The notes under the pieces are model-generated. The model saw nothing but the letters and a program-made list of their open reading frames with translations, had not been told where the DNA came from and made no database searches. A DNA stretch of 64,000 nucleotides from Oscillospiraceae bacterium (GTDB lineage Bacteria > Bacillota > Clostridia > Oscillospirales > Oscillospiraceae), in assembly GCA_015067885.1 (NCBI GenBank), contig SVLO01000003.1, positions 62,001-126,000 on the forward strand. Direction: 5' to 3'. Shown piece by piece: positions 7,788 through 16,098 of this stretch. Position numbers and translations under genes: made by a program. Positions within the stretch are counted from its first letter, which is position 1. Each line of letters begins with the position of its first letter.

Positions 7788-8453
7788 ATGGAACACAAGC
7801 GCCTGACCCTGTTCGCCGGCCACTACGGCAGCGGCAAGACCAATATTGCCGTCAACTACGCCCTGCACTTGGCGGGGGAGGGGAAGAAGGTCTGCATTGC
7901 AGATTTGGATATCGTCAATCCTTACTTCCGGACCAAGGACAGCTCCGCGGAGCTGAAGGCGGCGGGGGTAGAGCTGATCTCTCCCCAATTTGCCAACTCC
8001 AACGTGGACCTGCCCGCCCTGCCGGCGGAGAGCTACCGGCTGGTGCAGGACCGCAGCGCCTACGGTGTCATGGACATCGGCGGCGACGACCGGGGTGCCT
8101 ACGCCCTGGGCCGCTACGTGCCGTTTATCAAGGAAGAGGACGACTACCGCATGGCCTTCGTGGTCAACTTCCTGCGGCCCTTGACCACCACCGCGCAAGA
8201 GGCGCTGGAGGTCATGGGGGAAATTGAGGCCGCCTGCGGCCTGAACTTCACCTGCATCGTCAACAACACCAATCTGGGGTGGGAGACCACCCGGGACGTG
8301 CTGGATGTGTCCCAAAGCAAGGTGGACGAGCTGTGCCGCCTGTCCGGGCTGCCCCTGTGGCTGACCACGGCGGAGGAAACATTGGCCGCAAATATGGGCG
8401 AAACCGTATTCGGCCTGAAGCTGCAAAAGAAATATTTTGATATACCCCGGTAA
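7788..8453 (+). CDS. SIMIBI-class P-loop ATPase of unknown role in the vor operon
   Basis: The N-terminus has a Walker A motif (GHYGSGKT, residues ~10-17) followed by DLDIVNPYFR, typical of MinD/ParA/CooC-like ATPases with a deviant switch region. No membrane segment or DNA-binding domain is visible in its 221 residues. It lies 12 bases after the acyl-CoA ligase gene and 17 bases before the ferredoxin subunit gene, with a good ribosome site (GGGGAGAGGG). Relatives in this ATPase class partition DNA, place proteins or insert metal centres; a maturation role for the Fe-S/TPP oxidoreductase is possible but is only suggested by position. Confidence 0.75.
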   Translation: MEHKRLTLFAGHYGSGKTNIAVNYALHLAGEGKKVCIADLDIVNPYFRTKDSSAELKAAGVELISPQFANSNVDLPALPAESYRLVQDRSAYGVMDIGGDDRGAYALGRYVPFIKEEDDYRMAFVVNFLRPLTTTAQEALEVMGEIEAACGLNFTCIVNNTNLGWETTRDVLDVSQSKVDELCRLSGLPLWLTTAEETLAANMGETVFGLKLQKKYFDIPR

Positions 8454-8470
8454 ATGAGGAGGAGAGAACC

Positions 8471-8677
8471 ATGGCAAAACTCACGTTCAAAACCGACCTG
8501 TGCAAGGGCTGCGGTCTGTGTGTCAGCACCTGTCCCAAGAAGTGCCTGGCCATTGATACCGCAAGCATTAACAAGAAAGGATATTCTCCCGCCGTTATGG
8601 TGAATGGGGATGCGTGTATCGGCTGCGCCTTCTGTGCGACGATGTGTCCCGACTGCATCATCACCGTGGAGAAGTAA
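8471..8677 (+). CDS. vorD: 2-oxoacid:ferredoxin oxidoreductase delta subunit (2[4Fe-4S] ferredoxin)
   Basis: This 68-residue protein has two CxxCxxCxxxC clusters (CKGCGLCVSTC and CIGCAFCATMC), each followed by Pro or Asp, as in the delta subunits of pyruvate- and branched-chain-oxoacid:ferredoxin oxidoreductases. It carries electrons between the TPP/Fe-S core and external ferredoxin. The gene lies directly before the alpha-subunit gene (13-base gap) and has a GGAGGAGAG ribosome site. The Vor label comes from the alpha subunit; substrate choice cannot be read from this subunit. Confidence 0.88.
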   Translation: MAKLTFKTDLCKGCGLCVSTCPKKCLAIDTASINKKGYSPAVMVNGDACIGCAFCATMCPDCIITVEK

Positions 8678-8690
8678 GGAGGAACCCAAT

Positions 8691-9752
8691 ATGGCAGAAC
8701 GAGTCCTTATGAAGGGTAACGAAGCCATTGCCGAGGCCGCCATTCGCGCCGGCTGCCGGCACTACTTCGGCTACCCCATCACCCCCCAGACGGAGATCGC
8801 CGCCTATATGGCCAAGAAGATGCCCAAGATCGGCGGCGTGTTCCTGCAGGCGGAGAGCGAGATCGCGTCCATCAACATGGTCTACGGCGCCGCTGCCGCC
8901 GGTATGCGTGTCATGACCTCCTCCTCCAGCCCCGGCATCTCCCTGAAGGCCGAGGGGTTGAGTTATTTGGCCGGCTCCGACATTCCCGCCTTCGTGGTCA
9001 ACGTCCAGCGTGGCGGCCCCGGTCTGGGCGGCATCCAGCCCAGCCAGGCGGACTACTTCCAGGCCACCAAGGGCGGCGGTCACGGCGACTACCGCATGAT
9101 CGTGCTGGCCCCCGCCAGCGTGCAGGAGATGGCCAGCCTGACCATCAAGGGCTTTGACCTGGCGGATAAGTACAACATGACCGCCATGATCCTGGCCGAC
9201 GGCACCATCGGTCAGATGATGGAACCCATCACCTTTGAGGACGAGGAAATCAAGCAGTATGAAAAGCCCTGGGCCCTGACCGGCCATGAGGGCAAACGCC
9301 CCCACAACGTGGTCAACTCCCTCTACCTCAAGCCGGAGGAGCTGGAGCGCAAGAACTTCGAGCGCTACGAGCGTTACAAGCTGGTGGAAGAGAACGAGGC
9401 CATGTGGGAGGAGTACATGATGGAGGACGCCGAGTATTGCGTGGTGGCCTTCGGCATCGCCGCCCGCGTTGCCAAGAACGCCGTGGTGGCCGCCCGGGAG
9501 GCGGGTATCAAGGTGGGCCTCATCCGTCCCATCACCCTGTGGCCCTTCCCCAAGAAGGTGCTGGAGCAGGCCGCGGACAAGGTGAAAGGCTTTGTCTGCG
9601 TGGAGCTGAGCATGGGTCAGATGATCGAGGACGTGCGCCTTGCCACTAATTGCAAGCGCCCCGTGGGCCTTGTCTGCCGCAGCGGCGGTATGGTCCCCAG
9701 CCCCGACGAGGTGCTGGGCGGCATTGAAAACGCTGTGAAAGGAGTGTACTAA
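8691..9752 (+). CDS. vorB: 2-oxoacid:ferredoxin oxidoreductase alpha subunit, VorB-like
   Basis: The 353-residue protein matches the VorB type (3-methyl-2-oxobutanoate dehydrogenase alpha subunit, ~350 residues): [14 protein letters not shown] at the N-terminus, [27 protein letters not shown] and [11 protein letters not shown]. The family reversibly converts a 2-oxoacid, CoA and oxidised ferredoxin to acyl-CoA, CO2 and reduced ferredoxin. The ATG at 8691 is chosen because GGAGG precedes it by 7 bases; the longer reading frame (from 8604) only overlaps vorD. Preference for branched-chain, aryl or other oxoacids cannot be settled from sequence alone. Confidence 0.9.
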   Translation: MAERVLMKGNEAIAEAAIRAGCRHYFGYPITPQTEIAAYMAKKMPKIGGVFLQAESEIASINMVYGAAAAGMRVMTSSSSPGISLKAEGLSYLAGSDIPAFVVNVQRGGPGLGGIQPSQADYFQATKGGGHGDYRMIVLAPASVQEMASLTIKGFDLADKYNMTAMILADGTIGQMMEPITFEDEEIKQYEKPWALTGHEGKRPHNVVNSLYLKPEELERKNFERYERYKLVEENEAMWEEYMMEDAEYCVVAFGIAARVAKNAVVAAREAGIKVGLIRPITLWPFPKKVLEQAADKVKGFVCVELSMGQMIEDVRLATNCKRPVGLVCRSGGMVPSPDEVLGGIENAVKGVY

Positions 9753-9754
9753 CG

Positions 9755-10510
9755 ATGGCTGTTGTGTTTGACAAACCCAAGTCCCTTGCGGACCTGCCCC
9801 TGCACTACTGTCCCGGCTGCCCCCACGGCATCATCCACCGCCTGGTGGCCGAGGCCCTGGACGAGCTGGGCATCGAGGGCAAGGCCATCGGTATCGCTCC
9901 CGTTGGCTGCGCCGTTATGGCTTACGATTACTTCACCTGCGATATGATCGAGTCCGCCCACGGCCGCGCCCCCGCCGTTGCCACCGGCATCAAGCGCTGC
10001 CGCCCGGACAACATTGTCTTTACCTATCAGGGTGACGGCGACCTTGCCTCCATCGGTATGGCGGAGACCGTCCACGCCGCCGCCCGCAACGAGAACATCA
10101 CCGTCATCTTCGTCAACAACGCCATTTACGGCATGACCGGCGGTCAGATGGCTCCCACCACCCTGCCCGGTCAGGTGACCCAAACCTCTCCCTACGGCCG
10201 TGACGTCAACCACTGCGGCTGGCCCATCCGGGTCAGCGAGATGCTGGCCACCCTGGAGGGTCCCGAGTACATCACCCGGGTAGCAGTGAACAACGTAAAG
10301 AACGTGATGAACGCCAAGAAGGTCATCAAAAAGGCCTTCCAAAATCAGATGGAGGGCAAGGGCTTCAGTCTGGTGGAAGTGGTCTCCGCCTGTCCCACCA
10401 ACTGGGGTATGACGCCCGAGCAGGCCCTGAAGTGGGTGGACAGCGATATGTTGCCCTACTATCCCATTGGCGTCTATAAGGACAGAAGTGCCGCGAAGGA
10501 GGAGAAGTGA
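9755..10510 (+). CDS. vorA: 2-oxoacid:ferredoxin oxidoreductase beta subunit (TPP-binding)
   Basis: The 251-residue beta subunit has the N-terminal [14 protein letters not shown], the GDGDLASIG thiamine-diphosphate motif near residue 93 and the [11 protein letters not shown] segment, all typical of the PorB/VorA/IorB group. It holds the TPP cofactor and, by family knowledge, a [4Fe-4S] cluster ligated by conserved cysteines. It starts 2 bases after the vorB stop and ends inside the ribosome site of vorC, so the subunits are made in fixed proportion. Confidence 0.92.
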   Translation: MAVVFDKPKSLADLPLHYCPGCPHGIIHRLVAEALDELGIEGKAIGIAPVGCAVMAYDYFTCDMIESAHGRAPAVATGIKRCRPDNIVFTYQGDGDLASIGMAETVHAAARNENITVIFVNNAIYGMTGGQMAPTTLPGQVTQTSPYGRDVNHCGWPIRVSEMLATLEGPEYITRVAVNNVKNVMNAKKVIKKAFQNQMEGKGFSLVEVVSACPTNWGMTPEQALKWVDSDMLPYYPIGVYKDRSAAKEEK

Positions 10511-10512
10511 AG

Positions 10513-11052
10513 ATGAAAACCACTCAAATCCTCATTGCCGGCTTCGGCGGTCAGGGCATCCTGTTCGCCGGTAAGTTCCTGGCCTATAAGGGCCTGAAGG
10601 AGGACCTGCAGGTGTCCTGGCTTCCCTCCTATGGTCCCGAAATGCGCGGCGGAACCGCCAACTGCAACATCATCCTGTCCGACACCCCCGTGGGTTCCCC
10701 CATCATCACTACCCCCGACGTGCTGGTGGTGATGAACCTGCCTTCCCTGCAGAAGTATGTGGACACCGTTGCCCCCGGCGGTCAGATCTACGTGGACAGC
10801 ACCCTCATCCAGGAAAAGGTCCAGCGCACCGACGTGGAAGTGTTCTACGTCCCCGCCACCCAACTGGCCCGCCAGGCCGGCGCCGGCTCTCTTGCCAACA
10901 TGGTGCTGGTGGGCAGCCTGCTGCAGAACCACCCCGAGCTGTCCTTTGACGGCGTGGACAACGTGGTCAACAGCCTGGTCCCCCCCAAGAAGGCCGCCAT
11001 GGTGGAGCTGAATATGAAGGTGCTGACCCTGGGCAAGGAGTACGGCGGCTGA
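10513..11052 (+). CDS. vorC: 2-oxoacid:ferredoxin oxidoreductase gamma subunit
   Basis: The 179-residue protein begins with the Rossmann-like AGFGGQGILFAGKFLA of PorG/VorC/IorB-type gamma subunits and contains GPEMRGGTANC, both diagnostic of the family (CoA-binding and subunit-contact role). The ATG at 10513 is preferred because AAGGAGG is about 9 bases upstream; an in-frame GTG at 10507 is too close. It completes the D-B-A-C set. No hairpin follows it, so some read-through into the dehydrogenase gene is possible. Confidence 0.9.
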   Translation: MKTTQILIAGFGGQGILFAGKFLAYKGLKEDLQVSWLPSYGPEMRGGTANCNIILSDTPVGSPIITTPDVLVVMNLPSLQKYVDTVAPGGQIYVDSTLIQEKVQRTDVEVFYVPATQLARQAGAGSLANMVLVGSLLQNHPELSFDGVDNVVNSLVPPKKAAMVELNMKVLTLGKEYGG

Positions 11053-11098
11053 CCGATGGGCCGCTTTCCAAAAAATACAAAAAATTTACAGTTCGGTA

Positions 11099-11127
11099 TT
11101 GAAAAATAAAAAGTCAACTGTTAAACT
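11099..11127 (+). promoter_or_regulatory. Possible promoter of the leucine-dehydrogenase-like gene
   Basis: TTGAAA (11099-11104) and TAAACT (11122-11127) have a 17-base spacer in an AT-rich stretch, about 45 bases before the start codon. The match is moderate; the gene may also be read from the upstream operon. Confidence 0.4.
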
Positions 11128-11172
11128 GTTTCCATCGCGAAATTCCACCTGAATTCAAGGAGGTTTTATAGT

Positions 11173-12204
11173 ATGAACGCAATGACTGAAATGAGCAACT
11201 ACCGCCATGAAAAGGTGCTGTTCGTCAACAATGAGAAGGCCGGTCTGAAGGCCATCATCGCCGTACACAACACCAACCTGGGCCCCGCCATCGGCGGCTG
11301 CCGCCTGTTCCCCTATGCCAGCTATGACGACGCCCTGTTTGATGTGCTGCGCCTGTCCCGTGGCATGAGCCACAAGAACGCCGTTGCCGGCCTGCCCCAC
11401 GGCGGCGGTAAGGGTGTCATCATCGCCGACCCCTCCCAGAAGACCGAGGCCATGTTCGAGGCATTTGCAGAGGCGGTCAATAACCTGGGCGGCGACTACA
11501 TCACCGCCGAGGACGTGAACACCACCTGCGACGATGCCATGGTCATGCTGCGCAAGACCAAGTATCTGTGCGGCCTGCCCATGAACAGCGGCGACCCCTC
11601 TCCCTTCACCGCCCGCGGCGTGTGGCAGGGTATCCGCGCCACCGCCAAGGTGGCTCTGGGCAGTGACGACCTGTCCGGCCTGACCATCGCCGTGCAGGGC
11701 CTGGGCAAGGTTGGCTATGACCTGTGCCGTCTGCTGCATGAAAGCGGCGCCAAGCTCATCGTGGCCAACCGCAGCAACAAGGCCATTGCCGACAAGGCCG
11801 CCGCCGAGTTCGGCGCCAAGGTGGTCGCCACCGAGGACATCATGGCCCAGGAGTGCGACATCTTCTCTCCCAACGCCATGGGCGCCATCCTGAACCCCAA
11901 CACCATCCCCAACCTGAAGTGCAAGGCCGTCGCCGGCGGCGCCAATAACCAGATCCTGGACGATGCCTCCGGCCTGGCTCTGAAAGCCCGCGGCATCTTC
12001 TACGCCCCCGACTTCGTCATCAACGGCGGCGGTGTTATCAACGCCGCGGCCGAGGTGGACGGCCCCTACAACAAGGACGAGGTGCTGGTCAAGGTGGACA
12101 ACATCTACAACACTATCGAGAACATCCTCGCCGAGTCCAAGAAGACCGGCGAACCCGAGGGTGTTATCGCCACCCGCTACGCCGAGTCCCTCATCTACGG
12201 CTAA
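11173..12204 (+). CDS. Leucine/valine/phenylalanine dehydrogenase-like enzyme (Glu/Leu/Phe/Val dehydrogenase family)
   Basis: At 343 residues it has the size of leucine dehydrogenases rather than glutamate dehydrogenases (~450). The glycine-rich GGGKGVI with the catalytic Lys lies near residue 79, and GGCRLFPY near the N-terminus. AVQGLGKVGYDLC forms the NAD-binding fold. The enzyme interconverts a branched-chain or aromatic amino acid with its 2-oxoacid and NH3. Placed directly after vorDBAC it would join the amino acid and acyl-CoA pools, in either direction. A strong AAGGAGG precedes the ATG and a terminator follows the stop. Confidence 0.87.
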   Translation: MNAMTEMSNYRHEKVLFVNNEKAGLKAIIAVHNTNLGPAIGGCRLFPYASYDDALFDVLRLSRGMSHKNAVAGLPHGGGKGVIIADPSQKTEAMFEAFAEAVNNLGGDYITAEDVNTTCDDAMVMLRKTKYLCGLPMNSGDPSPFTARGVWQGIRATAKVALGSDDLSGLTIAVQGLGKVGYDLCRLLHESGAKLIVANRSNKAIADKAAAEFGAKVVATEDIMAQECDIFSPNAMGAILNPNTIPNLKCKAVAGGANNQILDDASGLALKARGIFYAPDFVINGGGVINAAAEVDGPYNKDEVLVKVDNIYNTIENILAESKKTGEPEGVIATRYAESLIYG

Positions 12205-12217
12205 GATACGTAAAAAA

Positions 12218-12248
12218 GCGGAGTATGCATTGCATACTCCGCTTTTTT
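12218..12248 (+). terminator. Strong terminator after the dehydrogenase gene
   Basis: A 12-bp perfect stem (GCGGAGTATGCA with TGCATACTCCGC) is followed by TTTTTT and preceded by AAAAAA, so it can work in both directions. Confidence 0.88.
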
Positions 12249-12447
12249 GCGGGAAGAAAACCACCGGCACGGCCGGAGGTTCTGAAACGCGTTCGCCATG
12301 CCCGGTCCCGCATCGGCGTAGGGTCCGACGACTCGGTGGGCCGTGGGCGGCCACATGGGGGCGGCGTCCTCGACACCCTGCCCTGCCGGGGAAGGGGCGG
12401 TTATGATTTGTGCCTGATATTGGGGATAAGAAAGTACAGGCGTGGGA

Positions 12448-12476
12448 TTGTTTTTTTTATATGGGTAGTGTATAAT
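12448..12476 (+). promoter_or_regulatory. Promoter of the Lrp-aminotransferase operon
   Basis: TTGTTT (12448-12453), 17-base spacer and a perfect TATAAT (12471-12476). The predicted start of transcription is about 30 bases before the Lrp start codon. Confidence 0.65.
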
Positions 12477-12513
12477 AAATCATTACTCAAAAATGGATAC
12501 GGAGGCACTGGAC

Positions 12514-12996
12514 ATGAAGAAAAAAATACTCAAGCTGCTTGAAAAGAATTGCACCATGGACCGGGATCAACTGGCCGCCATGGCCGGTGTGACCCGGGAT
12601 GAGGTGGACGATACCATTGCCACGCTGGAAAAAGAGGGCGTCATCCGGGGGTATCAGGCTCTCATCGACTGGGAATGCGTGGAGCCGGAGCGAGTCAGCG
12701 CCCTGATCCAGGTGAATGTGACCCCCCAGACTGCCGATGGCTACGACGCCATTGCCGAGCAGGTGCAGCAGTACGACGAGGTGGAGAGTATGTACCTCAT
12801 GAGCGGCGGCTACGATTTCGTGGTGCTGCTGTCCGACTGTACCCTGCGTGAGGTGGCGGAGTTCGTTGCCCGGCGCCTTGCCCCCATTGACGGTGTCACC
12901 GGCACCTCCACCCACTTTGTTCTCAACCGCTATAAGGAGCAGCGGGTCAGCTTCCGCAAATGGAACGCGCCCCAAGAAAGGTTTGTCTTTGAATGA
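12514..12996 (+). CDS. Lrp/AsnC family transcriptional regulator
   Basis: The 160-residue protein has an N-terminal winged helix (KKILKLLEKNCTMDRDQLAAMAGVTRDEV...) and a C-terminal RAM ligand-binding domain (VSALIQVNV through GVTGTSTHFVLNRYKE), the complete Lrp/AsnC layout. These proteins sense amino acids and form octamers. The ATG at 12514 is chosen for its GGAGG 8 bases upstream; an earlier in-frame ATG at 12493 lies before that site. Its stop overlaps the aminotransferase start (ATGA), so the pair is co-translated. It probably controls amino acid genes here, including its own operon. Confidence 0.9.
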   Translation: MKKKILKLLEKNCTMDRDQLAAMAGVTRDEVDDTIATLEKEGVIRGYQALIDWECVEPERVSALIQVNVTPQTADGYDAIAEQVQQYDEVESMYLMSGGYDFVVLLSDCTLREVAEFVARRLAPIDGVTGTSTHFVLNRYKEQRVSFRKWNAPQERFVFE

Positions 12997-14162
12997 TGGA
13001 CTATTCCAAGATTCTTAACCAGACGGTCCAGGCCATCCCGCCCTCCGGTATCCGCAAGTACTTTGACCTGCTGGCCGGAATGGAGGGGGGTATCTCCCTG
13101 GGCATTGGCGAGCCGGACTTTGTCACCCCCTTCCATATCCGTAAGGCGGGTATCACCTCCCTGGAAAAGGGGTACACGAAGTACACCCCCAACGCCGGTC
13201 TGACCGACCTGCGCCGGGCCATCAGCGAGTATATGAAGCGCCGGTTCGACCTGGACTACGCCCCCCAGGGTCAGGTGCTGGTCACCGTGGGCGGCAGCGA
13301 GGGCATTGACCTTGTTATGCGCAGTCTGCTCTCCCAGGGGGACGAGGTCATTATCCCCACGCCTTCCTTCGTCTGCTACGGACCGCTGGCCTCCATGGCC
13401 GGAGGCGTTCCCATCATGGTGCAGACCAAGGCGGAGAACGAGTTTCGCCTGACGGCGGAGGAGCTGCGCGCTGCCATCACCCCTAAAACCAAGCTGCTGG
13501 TGCTGCCCTTCCCCAACAATCCCACCGGCGGCATTATGGAGCGGGCGGATCTGCAGGCCATCGCCGACGTGCTGCGGGACACGGACATCGTGGTCCTGTC
13601 CGACGAGATCTACGCCGAGCTGACCTACGGTCAGCAGCACTGTTCGCCCGCCACGCTGCCCGGTATGTATGAGCGGACCATCGTAGTCAACGGCTTTTCC
13701 AAGGCCTACTCCATGACCGGCTGGCGCATGGGCTTTTTGTGCGGACCCGAGGAGATCATTGCCGCCGTGACCAAGCTGCACCAGTTCGGCATCATGTCCG
13801 CCCCCACCACCAGCCAGTACGCCGCCATTGAGGCCATGCGTTACGGCGACAGGGACATTCAGAAAATGCGGGACGAGTACGACGGGCGCCGCCGCTTTTT
13901 GGTCAGCGGATTTCGCAAGCTGGGCCTTGATTGCTTTGAGCCAAAGGGTGCCTTCTACACCTTCCCCTGTATCAAGTCCACCGGCCTGACCAGTGAGCAG
14001 TTCTGCGACCGGCTCATTGAGCAGGAGCGGGTAGCCGTCATTCCCGGTACGGCATTCGGAGCCGGGGGAGAGGGGTACGTGCGGGCCTGCTACGCCGCGT
14101 CCATGAAGGATTTGGCCGAGGCCCTGCGCCGCATCGAGCGGTTTGTCAAAAGTTTGAAATAA
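12993..14162 (+). CDS. Class I/II PLP-dependent aminotransferase
   Basis: At 389 residues it has the fold-type I aminotransferase motifs: NNPTGG, SDEIYAELTYG, and the PLP lysine in FSKAYSMTGWRMGF near residue 235, with a C-terminal substrate Arg region (YVRACYAAS). The family moves amino groups between amino acids and 2-oxoacids, often aspartate, alanine or aromatic/branched substrates. It overlaps the Lrp gene by 4 bases. Position near the dehydrogenase and Vor genes suggests branched-chain or aromatic amino acid metabolism; exact specificity is not visible. Confidence 0.87.
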   Translation: MMDYSKILNQTVQAIPPSGIRKYFDLLAGMEGGISLGIGEPDFVTPFHIRKAGITSLEKGYTKYTPNAGLTDLRRAISEYMKRRFDLDYAPQGQVLVTVGGSEGIDLVMRSLLSQGDEVIIPTPSFVCYGPLASMAGGVPIMVQTKAENEFRLTAEELRAAITPKTKLLVLPFPNNPTGGIMERADLQAIADVLRDTDIVVLSDEIYAELTYGQQHCSPATLPGMYERTIVVNGFSKAYSMTGWRMGFLCGPEEIIAAVTKLHQFGIMSAPTTSQYAAIEAMRYGDRDIQKMRDEYDGRRRFLVSGFRKLGLDCFEPKGAFYTFPCIKSTGLTSEQFCDRLIEQERVAVIPGTAFGAGGEGYVRACYAASMKDLAEALRRIERFVKSLK

Positions 14163-14178
14163 AGAAAGAGTGAGAAGC

Positions 14179-14781
14179 ATGTACACGGTTTGTTTGGATA
14201 TGGAGGGCGTTCTCGTCCCCGAAATTTGGATCGCCTTTGCCGAGGCAAGCGGTATTCCCGAACTCAAGCGCACTACCCGGGATGAGCCGGACTACGATAA
14301 ACTCATGGCATGGCGGCTGGACATTCTCAATCAGCACGGTTTGGGCCTGAAAGAAATTCAGGACACCATTGCCAAAATCGAACCCCTGCCCGGGGCCAAG
14401 GCCTTTTTGGACGCCCTGCGGGCGGAAACTCAGGTCATCATCCTCAGCGACACCTTCGAGCAGTTTGCCAAGCCCCTGATGGAAAAACTGGGCTGGCCCA
14501 CTATCTTCTGCAACACCCTGGAGGTGGCCGAGGATGGCCGTATCACCGGCTATCGTATGCGCTGCCCCCAGTCCAAGCTGACCACGGTGAAGGCCCTGCA
14601 GTCCGCCGGTTTTGACACCATTGCCGCCGGCGACAGCTTTAACGATTTGGGCATGATCCGGGCCAGCAAGGCCGGTTTCCTGTTCAAGAGTACCGAGTCT
14701 ATCAAGGCGGATAACCCCGACCTTGCCGCGTACGAAGAGTTTGACGAGCTGTTGGCTGCCATCCGTGCCGCCCTTAATTGA
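14179..14781 (+). CDS. thrH: ThrH-like phosphoserine phosphatase / homoserine phosphotransferase (HAD family)
   Basis: The N-terminal CLDMEGVLVPEIWIAFAE closely matches ThrH of Pseudomonas (CLDLEGVLVPEIWIAFAE), with the HAD nucleophile Asp replaced around DMEG as in that group. Motif II is ILSDTFEQF and motif III AAGDSFNDLGM. ThrH removes phosphate from phosphoserine and can pass it to homoserine. At 200 residues it is full length. The ATG at 14179 is taken over a GTG at 14170 because it gives the family N-terminus. It follows the aminotransferase by 16 bases and precedes a DUF1015 gene, suggesting serine/threonine metabolism. Confidence 0.85.
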   Translation: MYTVCLDMEGVLVPEIWIAFAEASGIPELKRTTRDEPDYDKLMAWRLDILNQHGLGLKEIQDTIAKIEPLPGAKAFLDALRAETQVIILSDTFEQFAKPLMEKLGWPTIFCNTLEVAEDGRITGYRMRCPQSKLTTVKALQSAGFDTIAAGDSFNDLGMIRASKAGFLFKSTESIKADNPDLAAYEEFDELLAAIRAALN

Positions 14782-14793
14782 GGAGGAGTAACT

Positions 14794-16080
14794 ATGCATA
14801 AGCTGTTTGAGCGCCTGCCCTTTCGACCTGCGGATATTCTGCTGCCCCGGGACTGCGACATGACCCGCTGGAGCGTGGTGGCCTGTGACCAGTACACCTC
14901 CCAGCCTGAGTACTGGCAGCGTGTGGCGGACTTTGTGGGGGACAAGCCCTCCACTCTGAAGCTGATTTTGCCGGAGAGCTGCCTGGAGGGTCCCAATGTG
15001 GAGACCGACATCATGGAGATCAACTCTACCATGACCGGCTATCTGCGTGGCGACCGGTTCCGCGTGCTGCCCGATGCCCTGATCTACGTGGAGCGTAAGC
15101 TCCACGGCGGCGCCACCCGCCGGGGTGTGGTGGGCATGGTGGATCTGGAGCAGTATGACTACGAACCCGGCTCTCCCGCCCTTATTCGCGCCACCGAGGG
15201 GACCGTACTCTCCCGCATCCCGCCCCGAGTGGCGGTGCGTAAGAATGCCCCGGTGGAACTGCCCCATGTGATGCTGCTGTGCGATGACCGCACCGGCTCC
15301 GTTCTGCCGCCCCTGGCCGGCCAGACTGACAGCATGGAGCGGGTCTATGACTTTGAACTGATGGAGAACGGCGGTCACATCACCGGCTGGCTCATGGGTG
15401 AGGAGCAGAAGCGAAGCTTTGCCGCCGCCCTGGAGCAGCTTGCCGCCCCCGCCGCCTATCAGCAGAAGTATTCTGTGGGCGCCGACGTGCCTGTGATGCT
15501 GTTCGCCGTGGGCGACGGCAACCACTCCCTTGCCACGGCCAAAGAGTGCTACGAGCGGCAAAAGCGTCTGCTTCCGCCCGAGCAGTGGGCCGACCTGCCC
15601 GCCCGATACGCCCTGGTGGAGCTGTGCGACCTGCATGACGAGTCCCTGCAGTTTGAACCCATCCATCGGGTGCTGTTCAACGTGGATCCCAAGAAGCTGC
15701 TGGCCGACCTGAAGGCTGCCTTCCCCGGCGCTCACGAGGGAGAGGGTGAGGGCCATGTGCTGAAGTATATTACCCGGGAGGGGGCGGGTGCCATCACGGT
15801 CCCCAACCCCACGGCCCAACTGCCGGTAGGTACCCTGCAGGGCTTTTTGGATGAGTGGATGGTGGCCAATAAAAAGGCGGGCATCGACTACATACACGGC
15901 GAGGATGTGGTGGCTGACCTGTCCCGTCGGGCCGATGCGGTTGGGTTCCTGCTGCCTGCCATGGGCAAGGAGGAACTGTTCCCCACGGTCATTCACGACG
16001 GCGTGCTGCCCCGCAAGACCTTCTCCATGGGCCATGCCAACGACAAGCGTTTCTATCTGGAGGCGCGGAAAATCCGCTGA
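14794..16080 (+). CDS. DUF1015 family protein
   Basis: The 428-residue protein matches DUF1015: N-terminal RPADILLP, WSVVACDQYTSQPEYW, and the conserved VGDGNHSLATAKECYE segment at ~residue 250. The biochemical role is not established to my knowledge. In Clostridia these genes often lie beside serine-biosynthesis genes, and here it follows thrH by 12 bases with a GGAGGAG ribosome site, which agrees with a link to serine metabolism. No signal peptide or membrane segment is visible, so it is cytoplasmic. Confidence 0.8.
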   Translation: MHKLFERLPFRPADILLPRDCDMTRWSVVACDQYTSQPEYWQRVADFVGDKPSTLKLILPESCLEGPNVETDIMEINSTMTGYLRGDRFRVLPDALIYVERKLHGGATRRGVVGMVDLEQYDYEPGSPALIRATEGTVLSRIPPRVAVRKNAPVELPHVMLLCDDRTGSVLPPLAGQTDSMERVYDFELMENGGHITGWLMGEEQKRSFAAALEQLAAPAAYQQKYSVGADVPVMLFAVGDGNHSLATAKECYERQKRLLPPEQWADLPARYALVELCDLHDESLQFEPIHRVLFNVDPKKLLADLKAAFPGAHEGEGEGHVLKYITREGAGAITVPNPTAQLPVGTLQGFLDEWMVANKKAGIDYIHGEDVVADLSRRADAVGFLLPAMGKEELFPTVIHDGVLPRKTFSMGHANDKRFYLEARKIR

Positions 16081-16098
16081 CACAACGGAGGTGAGCGT

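Larger units (their letters stand above)
12205..12513. other. Intergenic region before the Lrp regulator
   Basis: These 309 bases hold the terminator at 12218-12248 and the promoter at 12448-12476. The ~200 bases between them are GC-rich with no supported gene or RNA. Confidence 0.6.

Noticed and set aside
5493-8477. 994-codon open frame on the - strand opposite the rightward T-box operon
   Set aside because: It runs across three real genes on the + strand, including intergenic sequence, and has no family motif.
12249-12447. Possible small gene or RNA in the GC-rich gap before the Lrp gene
   Set aside because: No start with ribosome site, no strong hairpin apart from the terminator, and no promoter within it.
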